Source: Paulinella micropora
Taxonomy: Eukaryota > Cercozoa > Imbricatea > Euglyphida > Paulinellidae
Direction of reading: 5' to 3'
Assembly (NCBI GenBank): GCA_019918135.1
Contig: WBZZ01005874.1
Location: 90,001-114,500 of the forward strand
Length of the DNA stretch: 24,500 nucleotides
Shown here: positions 18,177-24,500 of the stretch, one piece after another
Layout: the number at the start of each line of letters is the position of its first letter
Position numbering within the stretch: the stretch's first letter is position 1
Notes under the pieces: generated by a model
Databases searched by the model: none
The model's input: only the letters and a program-made list of their open reading frames with translations
What the model was told of the DNA's origin: nothing
Translations under genes and position numbers: made by a program

Positions 18177-20873
18177 ATGTCGACAGAGACCGCCGAAGTG
18201 AGTGAATTCTCGGAGGCAGATCAAAGAAGAGAAGAAGAAGAAGCAGGAGGAGGAGGAGGAGGAAGAGGATTGAATGAAGGAGGAGGAGGAGGATTGAATG
18301 AAGGAGGAGGAGATGAAGGAGTAGGAGGAGGAGTAGAAGAGGGCTGGGATGATGAAGGAAGATATGGAGGAGACGAAGATGAAGGAGGATTTGAACAAGA
18401 AGAGACGGGAGGAGGAGGAGCATATGGTAATCCCTTACCACCTGCCTACACGGGAGGAGGAGGACGAAAAATGATCGACTTGATTCATAGTGATGGAGAG
18501 GAGATCACAGTGGAGGAACAACAGTGGGTGCAAGACCACTATGACCTCACTAAAGAAGAGTTTGATAACAAGATGGGGGTAGAGAAGGATACCTATGTGT
18601 GGATCCCTCAGGATCAAAGAAGAGAGAAAAGTCGTGCTAAAAAGGATGTCTATATCCTATTATCAAACACAGCACAGCTCCTCGGCAAACTGGTCTCTGA
18701 TCCAGAAGAGAGAAAGAAGATACAGCATATCAAGTTTGGGGACACACACACCCACCTTGAATTACTCGATGCTATCTTTGGGGTGTACACTCAAACCCTG
18801 ATTTGGGAACGTACATACGGCCCACGATGTGAGGGTTACCTCCAGTACACAAACCCAAGAGCAACGGCCAGATTCCTCGCGACTGGTCAGGAGGCAGTCG
18901 ATGTAACAAAAATGAAGACCAATCTGGGTTCGAAAAACTCGAGTGGCATATTTCATTTTTTTACAATGGAAATAAAGGCCTTGGAGGAGGGGAAGGCAGA
19001 GATGGAAAAAAGCATTAAGGCAGCAGGAGAAACTCATCCTGTGATTGATGAGTTAGAGAAGACCGACAGAGTTCTGACCAAGATCAGACTGTTGATGGGT
19101 GCGTTACTGCACAAGGAGGCATGGAAGAGATGGATTCCTACCAAGGATCACTCTGTCCTTAAATCACTTAGTAACGCACCACCGGTCGCCAACAAAGCAG
19201 GTGTTGACCAATATGTGGAGAAATATAATTTTCTCAGATCTGCTTCTGAATTGGTGGCCTTTATCACTCATGCTCAAAAGCTGGTGATATCTGAGAAGAA
19301 GAAGGCGAAAGAGAATGAGGAGTTCGAGAAGACGATGAGACTGGAAAGAATGAAAGCAAAAGTGAGTGGTGCAAAGACACACCCTCCGACATATTTGACC
19401 CCACCAGCTCCTGCCCCACCAGCCCCTGCACCCTCGGGCTCAACTACGGTGGTGGTCACAAACACGGAGAAGAAGGACAGACAGAACATCATAAATGCCT
19501 TCAAGGGGAAGAAAGGAGGAGTGGCAAGTCTCATGCTATATGCCAAGACGAGCTCAGACAAAGACTCTGATGCTTCGCTTTTGAGCAAGCTCAAAGAGAT
19601 CAATGCCTGCATGAAGGCTTTTCCTTGCGACGAAACGCAGGAATACGAGGCCCTTGTTACTGTTTTTGACCAATCTCTAGTCTCGGAGGGATTTGATCTG
19701 ACACAGTACAAGTTTTTGAGAAAGAAGGAGGAGATTAAGAGAAACAATGCAACAGGCCTAGACGCTCAGTGTGAACTGGCGGTGGCCACACTCATTTCAT
19801 ATTTTCAATCTCATGGATACCAGCATCTCTGCACTGGTACTCTCATAGGATTTGAAATCTTTGAGACAGTGGCGATGAGTTTGAGGAGTGCTGTTGGCTT
19901 GGCGGCGACCCTTACGGAGGTAGTTTCCTCCTATGGGCTATTCTATGGCCGCAAGTCGATCATCCTCTATTTCTTTTCGGCGTTACACACAGTTAACCCG
20001 AGTAAGCTTACTCAGCTCATACAACAATGCTCGACGTTTAGCTCAGTGAAGTCCAAGAACTTCCTCGAGACACACGTGTTCGAAAATACGGTTCAAAGCG
20101 TTGCTCCGTCAGCACTGTTTCAAGAAGTGATGAGTGCATGCTCAAACATGGACTCGCTCACGGAGGCACATACGGCACAGGCAGGCGGTGTACCTGTTGG
20201 CGCACAAGCCACGTACACAAACAGAGTTGCCGGTTGGAAGAGACAGAGAGAGCCAGACCTGAAGACCGCATGTTGGAGGTGGTTCGCGGGCTTGCAGTGT
20301 AAGGCACAGATGGAGAACAGAGACTGCTCTTTCAATCATGATAGGCAGAACCCAACAGCAAGGGCAAATTTTCTGAGCAGGACGGAAGGCAAGGAACCGG
20401 GCCTTTTCAATATGCTTCAGATTGCCGCTGTGAACGAAGGTTGGTATGCCAATATGTGTGATGATGAGGAGTTACGAGAGGCAATCATTACCTACATGAA
20501 GAGGATGAAGGAGAAGAAGGAGGAAAGGGAGAGACAAAAGAACTTAAAGGCCTCTCAAAGAGGACGAGAAGGAGGAGCAGGAGCAGGAGGACGAGGAGGA
20601 GGAGGAGGAGGAGGACGAGGACGAGGAACATGGAGAGGAGCCTCGAGGTGGCAGGGAACCCCTCAGAGAGGAAGAGGAGGAGGTCGGGGATATACCCCTT
20701 ATGGAGGGAGAGCTGTTCGAGCTCCAGCCCCCCCACCCAGAGGAGGAGGAGGCTCGTGGGCAAGCTCCAACCCGAATTTCGGTCGAGCTCAGGCCTACAA
20801 CACTGCCTCGGAGACCGATACGTCATCCTACCCGGACACTACTCAAGGTAATCGTTTCGAGGTGGTGGAATGA
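18177..20873 (+). CDS. Gag-like structural polyprotein with CCCH zinc finger (copy C, intact)
   Basis: At 898 aa this is large for a Ty3/gypsy Gag. Order: Gly/Glu-rich acidic N-terminus (1-97); helical region (98-370); charged, probably coiled-coil segment (373-399); Pro/Ala-rich linker (398-425); second helical region (430-690), a capsid candidate by position only; one CCCH zinc finger with Cys699, Cys708, Cys717 and His721; helical stretch (725-790); RGG/Gly-Arg-rich tail (795-862). The finger and RGG tail would bind the genomic RNA. The usual CCHC knuckle is not seen. The start ATG at 18177 is supported by the same N-terminus, in frame, in copy B. The frame ends at a TGA shared in phase with pol. 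The Gag role is inferred from position and nucleic-acid-binding features, as I do not recognise the fold from sequence. Confidence 0.85.
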   Translation: MSTETAEVSEFSEADQRREEEEAGGGGGGRGLNEGGGGGLNEGGGDEGVGGGVEEGWDDEGRYGGDEDEGGFEQEETGGGGAYGNPLPPAYTGGGGRKMIDLIHSDGEEITVEEQQWVQDHYDLTKEEFDNKMGVEKDTYVWIPQDQRREKSRAKKDVYILLSNTAQLLGKLVSDPEERKKIQHIKFGDTHTHLELLDAIFGVYTQTLIWERTYGPRCEGYLQYTNPRATARFLATGQEAVDVTKMKTNLGSKNSSGIFHFFTMEIKALEEGKAEMEKSIKAAGETHPVIDELEKTDRVLTKIRLLMGALLHKEAWKRWIPTKDHSVLKSLSNAPPVANKAGVDQYVEKYNFLRSASELVAFITHAQKLVISEKKKAKENEEFEKTMRLERMKAKVSGAKTHPPTYLTPPAPAPPAPAPSGSTTVVVTNTEKKDRQNIINAFKGKKGGVASLMLYAKTSSDKDSDASLLSKLKEINACMKAFPCDETQEYEALVTVFDQSLVSEGFDLTQYKFLRKKEEIKRNNATGLDAQCELAVATLISYFQSHGYQHLCTGTLIGFEIFETVAMSLRSAVGLAATLTEVVSSYGLFYGRKSIILYFFSALHTVNPSKLTQLIQQCSTFSSVKSKNFLETHVFENTVQSVAPSALFQEVMSACSNMDSLTEAHTAQAGGVPVGAQATYTNRVAGWKRQREPDLKTACWRWFAGLQCKAQMENRDCSFNHDRQNPTARANFLSRTEGKEPGLFNMLQIAAVNEGWYANMCDDEELREAIITYMKRMKEKKEERERQKNLKASQRGREGGAGAGGRGGGGGGGRGRGTWRGASRWQGTPQRGRGGGRGYTPYGGRAVRAPAPPPRGGGGSWASSNPNFGRAQAYNTASETDTSSYPDTTQGNRFEVVE
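18243..18333 (+). repeat. (GGA)n-rich tract encoding poly-Gly in Gag
   Basis: GGA-rich repeats encode Gly runs separated by LNE and DE. The count differs between copies: C has one GGA more than B in the first run, and A carries a net 5-base insertion that breaks its frame. Similar tracts encode the RGG tail at 20562-20690, where C again has one GGA more than A and B. These tracts are the main length-variable sites of the element. Confidence 0.75.
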
Positions 20874-20876
20874 CTG
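20871..20876 (+). promoter_or_regulatory. In-frame UGA between gag and pol, candidate readthrough site
   Basis: Gag ends GAA-TGA-CTG and the same frame then stays open for 975 codons as Pol. The equivalent UGA is at 6370-6372 in A and, on the minus strand, at 11033-11035 in B. The first ATG in the pol frame lies about 60 codons downstream (21054). A UGA followed by C is a known leaky context, and single-stop readthrough is used by some retroviruses to make Gag-Pol. Readthrough is inferred, not shown. Confidence 0.6.
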
Positions 20877-23801
20877 GAGGGGGAAGAAGAGAGGAAGGAG
20901 AAGACTGTGAAGTTTAACCCTAAAGTCACAGTGCTTTCTAATGCTGTTGTGCAGACTGGGCCAACGCTTCCTCTATGTGAAAACAAAGATGTGGGTACAC
21001 AGAGACTGCAGCCCCAAGGTAGTCTCATACCCGTTCATACAGCACGGTTACCAATGATAACTGATGCAAATAGGAAGGCGAGACTTGCGATGGAGGCGAG
21101 GAGGCCAATGGCAGACGTATCGCCTCGGCCAAGCAAACAACCACGAACAGACTCAATGTCTACGGTCGCGGCGGGTGGCGAGCAAAAAGACAATGTGTGT
21201 ACTCAAGTACCACAAGACAATGTCGCTCAAATAGTAAACGCACCAGTACCGCAGAATAATAAAAATGTTAATGAGGTGAAGCAGGAGGAGAAGAAGGAGG
21301 AGTTGAAAAACTTAGAGACAAGACTCCAAAATTTGGAACGTAAAGTTCTTGTTCTCGCAGCCAATATACACAGGCCCGATGCTCTGTGTTATACGGAACT
21401 TTATTGTGAAACATTGAAGACAATATTAAAAGTTGGTAATGATACGATGGCGAATATTAATATTGTCGGCCGGAAGTTTTTTAATCGATACCGGGACTGG
21501 GTGGACGGAAATATGAAAAAGTCAACGGGCACTCTCAAAGGAGTGAGCAGCCGGACGGATATCACGGGAATCATCACACTGACCTTTAAATTGAAATCCG
21601 CACGAGTATACCGTATGGACCTCTATGTCGTCCCCGGTTACCACGGGTCAATATTACTATCGTATGACCAATTGGCTACGATGGGGGCTGTGATTGATTG
21701 CGCCGCACGGCGAGTGATATATGGAGTAAAAAGAGGAGAAGAGAACGATATTGATCCCTTCAACGCTACTGACTCTTATGAGGCTTATGAGCTGAGTCTA
21801 GCGACGGATCACAAAAAGATGGCCATCGCACATGAGGCACTTGAGGTGTACGTTCACCCCCATGTCGTAAGACCGGATGAACTGTCCTGGACCGACAATT
21901 GGGAATCCCAAGTGTGCACTGTCACAGTTCCGACATGCCATTGGGACAAAAAGTCTATTGATGACTTAATCGAGAAGCGAAAGGAGGAGATTATATGTGT
22001 CGCACAAAGAAGCCCGTCGTTGGCGAGATTCGCGGAAGGAGTAGGAACAGATGTCCATATTACTAACGGATACTGTTTCCATGCGAAAGTAGGAGAAGAA
22101 AAAAGGGAGGCGTTTGTACCAAGGAGAACGGGGCGAATCCCGGATACTCCACCAGAAACTATTAAAAGTTTTATTACTGATTTCTGGGGTGACGAGCCCA
22201 CGTGGCCGCGTTCACTGTCTGAAGTGAAGAAATGCTTACGGACTTTATTCGAAAATAATAAGCCGTATACTATTATCCTGCCATATAATGAGAAGGCGAT
22301 ATGGGCGCAGGAAATAAGGGACCGGCTTATTGATCATCCTATACCGGTACCCTCTCGCAAGCAACAGCTAGTGGTGGCTTGTCGTATGGGAACTCGTGAG
22401 CAGAGCAGTGCATACAAGCGGAAGCTCAGAGACCTCGACAAGTTGAAATTGATACCGCAAGCATTCACATGCTTTGATGGTTTTTACACCCGTAAAGCTC
22501 CTTTGCAATACGCGAGACTCATTGACATGCTGGTGGAGCTCGGTAAAGATGATGAGCCGGACACGGTCACGTATGAAAAGACGGGCCTAGATGATGTCTC
22601 GGAAGAGGACTTAGGCTTGGAGGAGGACAGAGAACCCCTCAAGCAGCATAAGCAGATGTCTGATGAAGATTTTCAAGAGGCGGCGCGGAAAATATTGGAA
22701 GAAGGAGTAGGCACGGAGAAGGAGAAGGAGCTTTTAAAAGCCAAATTAGAGGCGAACAAGGAAATTTTTGACCCTCCACATGCAGGTGGTGTCAAGCCTG
22801 AAGATTTCACTGCGGTTATTTACAAAATACCGGGTGCGGAGCCGTCACCGGCACCACGAAGGGCGAATTTGAGTATACATGAGGCGAAGATAGCGGAGGA
22901 GCTAGCAAGACAGCTGCTCAATGAGGACTTTATTGAGAGATCAACATCTCCAATAGTCTCACAACCGAGAATAGTGCCGAAGCCAGGAGGAGAATGGCGC
23001 CTGACAGTTAACTATGCTCGTGTTAACAAGGTGCTGGAGGAAGAGAGAAATCCTCTCCCGACATTAGAAGAAGGAAGGAGAGTACTGCGGAATGCAAAAT
23101 TCTATTCGGTCATTGACCTTAAGAATGGCTTCTGGCAGATACCACTGGAGGAAAAGTCCAGATGGCTGACGGCGTTTGTGGTGGGTATGGAAATATATCA
23201 ATGGAAAGTGCTTCCGATGGGCCTCAAGCAAGCCCCAGGACTTTTCCAGAAGGCGATGCAGAAGATGTTGAGCAGTCAGTACGATGATTTGTCTGACGGT
23301 GGCTTTATGAGAAGGCGGGGACAGAAGGCGGGAGAATATGCATTTTGCTATATCGATGACATTATCGTATACTCTAACACAATGGAGGAGCATATCGATC
23401 ATTTGTCCGATATATTCAGGCGCATCGGAGCTTTTGGCCTGAAGTGCAATCTAAAGAAGTGTCAACTTGCCAAGACGAGTGTGACATACTTAGGGTACGA
23501 GATCTCCCATAATCGAGTCTCGATATCCAAAGAGAAGAGGGAGGAGATTATGAATCGACCGATACCGAAGAACCGCACTGAATTGCACTCATTCCTTGCG
23601 ATGGCGCAATACTATAGCCAGTTTATACCCGATTGGGGTGCAACACGGGCTAAAGTGGAGAAAATGATAGATTTTGGAGACTTTGAGAAGTGGGACGAAG
23701 AGGCTTTGCAAGCGTTTCATGCGCTCAAAGATCTCATTTACAAAGACCCGAAAGACGGAGGACTGGTGTTAACGATGCCGACTTTACGAAACAATTCGTA
23801 G
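20874..23801 (+). CDS. Pol of copy C: retropepsin-like domain, unassigned region, reverse transcriptase
   Basis: Residues are counted from the GTG at 20907; the true protein probably continues from Gag through the UGA. A retropepsin-like domain spans about 165-275, with Asp179-Thr-Met in place of Asp-Thr-Gly and a downstream ILL..D.L...GAVID block resembling the family's ILG motif. About 275-630 matches nothing I recognise. RT follows from about 631: WRLTVNYARVNKV, motif A in FYSVIDLKNGFWQ, motif B in LPMGLKQAPGLFQ, the YIDD box at 23349-23360 (residues 815-818), and the GLKCNLKKCQ and YLGYEIS blocks. This is a clear Ty3/gypsy RT that copies the element RNA to DNA. The segment before YIDD looks about ten residues longer than usual. 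The frame stops at 23799-23801 because of a frameshift near 23780. Confidence 0.88.
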   Translation: MEGEEERKEKTVKFNPKVTVLSNAVVQTGPTLPLCENKDVGTQRLQPQGSLIPVHTARLPMITDANRKARLAMEARRPMADVSPRPSKQPRTDSMSTVAAGGEQKDNVCTQVPQDNVAQIVNAPVPQNNKNVNEVKQEEKKEELKNLETRLQNLERKVLVLAANIHRPDALCYTELYCETLKTILKVGNDTMANINIVGRKFFNRYRDWVDGNMKKSTGTLKGVSSRTDITGIITLTFKLKSARVYRMDLYVVPGYHGSILLSYDQLATMGAVIDCAARRVIYGVKRGEENDIDPFNATDSYEAYELSLATDHKKMAIAHEALEVYVHPHVVRPDELSWTDNWESQVCTVTVPTCHWDKKSIDDLIEKRKEEIICVAQRSPSLARFAEGVGTDVHITNGYCFHAKVGEEKREAFVPRRTGRIPDTPPETIKSFITDFWGDEPTWPRSLSEVKKCLRTLFENNKPYTIILPYNEKAIWAQEIRDRLIDHPIPVPSRKQQLVVACRMGTREQSSAYKRKLRDLDKLKLIPQAFTCFDGFYTRKAPLQYARLIDMLVELGKDDEPDTVTYEKTGLDDVSEEDLGLEEDREPLKQHKQMSDEDFQEAARKILEEGVGTEKEKELLKAKLEANKEIFDPPHAGGVKPEDFTAVIYKIPGAEPSPAPRRANLSIHEAKIAEELARQLLNEDFIERSTSPIVSQPRIVPKPGGEWRLTVNYARVNKVLEEERNPLPTLEEGRRVLRNAKFYSVIDLKNGFWQIPLEEKSRWLTAFVVGMEIYQWKVLPMGLKQAPGLFQKAMQKMLSSQYDDLSDGGFMRRRGQKAGEYAFCYIDDIIVYSNTMEEHIDHLSDIFRRIGAFGLKCNLKKCQLAKTSVTYLGYEISHNRVSISKEKREEIMNRPIPKNRTELHSFLAMAQYYSQFIPDWGATRAKVEKMIDFGDFEKWDEEALQAFHALKDLIYKDPKDGGLVLTMPTLRNNS

Positions 23802-24467
23802 TCGATACAGACGCATCTAAGTTTGCGATTGGGCTGTATTACAACAAGAGGATGAGGAGAAGAAATTACGCCCAATCATGTTTATTAGTAGGAAGTTGTG
23901 TGCGGCGGAGAGAAACTATTGCACAAGGCAAAGAGAGGCGTTGGCGGTAGTATGGGCCCTCAAGAGGCTCAGAGAGTATTTGTGGGGAGGACCTCAATTT
24001 ACTGTCAGAACTGATCATCATAACCTGTTATGGTTGATGAATCATGAACAGACGGGACGGCTGGCGCGGTGGCAAGCGTTCTTGTCTTGTTTCGATTTTA
24101 CAATGGTCCATCTACCGGGAAAGCGAAATGTGGTCGCTGATAGCCTCTCTAGGCTAGAGTTTAACTCAGAAGTATCGGCGTTGGTGTCCACGGTGGAGAT
24201 GGAAGACTTGTCCACTGACAAGGTGTATGAGGTCAGCCACATTGAGGCGATGGAGATGGCGAGTGGAGTCCGATATGACCGCACAGGTCTACGGTACAGT
24301 CCACAAGGCCCGGATCACGGGATATGTTGTGAGCTACATACCAGGAGGACGCTGAGTGGTCCTATGAGGTATATGAGAATGCGAAGGCGAACATAAGAGA
24401 GGAAGAGGAGACGCAGGATGTTTATGCGGAGCCTCCTCAAGAGCGGAGAAGTGACCTAGGACGATGA
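23775..24467 (+). pseudogene. RNase H and downstream linker of copy C pol, multiple frameshifts
   Basis: RNase H degrades the RNA strand of the RNA/DNA hybrid. Its opening FVVDTDASKFAIG (Asp codons 23804 and 23810) is in frame 2. From about 23831, a GGG run that probably lost a base, the match moves to frame 1. There REALAVVWALKR supplies the conserved Glu and RTDHHNLLWL the later Asp, followed by HLPGKRNVVADSLSR, a typical end of this domain. Two more apparent shifts occur near 24278 and 24346, judged only by which frame looks protein-like. The last open frame ends at TGA 24465-24467, and no integrase motif is reached. Four shifts in about 600 bases, after 5.6 kb without any, is abrupt. Confidence 0.8.
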
Positions 24468-24500
24468 CCCGGAAAGAATCGGGGATACGGCTAGAAGATA

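Larger units (their letters stand above)
17153..24500 (+). mobile_element. Ty3/gypsy-type LTR retroelement copy C, 3' end outside window
   Basis: This is the most complete copy: leader, intact gag, then pol intact through RT and frameshifted from RNase H onward. Its left edge TGTATGCATAACCCCGG is a variant of the A and B edge. Integrase and the 3' LTR should lie to the right if the element is complete. The RT motifs and RNase H placement give the Ty3/gypsy assignment, and copy C serves here as the reference for A and B. Confidence 0.88.

Noticed and set aside
20907..20909. GTG at 20907 as the genuine start of Pol
   Set aside because: GTG initiation is unlikely in a eukaryote. The frame is open and in phase back to the gag UGA, so readthrough, or starting at the later ATG at 21054, is more plausible.

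Overview
The window is eukaryotic DNA made almost entirely of transposable elements, and I see no convincing host gene. It holds a piggyBac-superfamily DNA transposon (canonical transposase signature, TTAA-type end) and three nearly identical copies of one Ty3/gypsy-type LTR retroelement. No introns, tRNA, rRNA or prokaryotic signals were recognised. The host could be a protist, alga or invertebrate; the sequence does not let me choose.

Layout: (1) 1-2018, a piggyBac element cut by the left window edge. Its transposase is broken by two frameshifts but keeps all the catalytic aspartates and a C-terminal Cys/His zinc module; its right end is near 2018. (2) 2019-2652, unassigned spacer with a diverged repeat. 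(3) 2653-8732, retroelement copy A (+), which stops inside the reverse transcriptase (RT). (4) 8731-14745, copy B (-), which also stops inside RT and is fused directly to A. A and B form a tail-to-tail inverted repeat with arms of about 6 kb. (5) 14746-17152, a 2.4 kb spacer with a second piggyBac-like end and two pairs of hairpins but no supportable gene. (6) 17153-24500, copy C (+), the most complete copy, running off the right edge after the RNase H region.

The retroelement has about 1 kb of LTR/leader, a large Gag-like protein of about 900 aa, and Pol. Gag has an acidic Gly-rich N-terminus, helical regions, one CCCH zinc finger instead of the usual CCHC knuckle, and an RGG-rich tail. Pol follows in the same reading frame after a single UGA codon, in all three copies. 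Pol carries a retropepsin-like domain whose active-site motif reads Asp-Thr-Met instead of Asp-Thr-Gly, about 360 residues I cannot assign, a canonical Ty3/gypsy RT with YIDD, and an RNase H that is frameshifted in copy C. Integrase and the 3' LTR would lie to the right of the window.

Gag and Pol would be made from one LTR-driven transcript, with UGA readthrough setting the Gag:Pol ratio. The A/B palindrome may be a biological fold-back and a possible source of hairpin RNA, or an assembly fault. Indels cluster beside the junction and near the right end of C, so sequence quality has to be considered for every break reported here.
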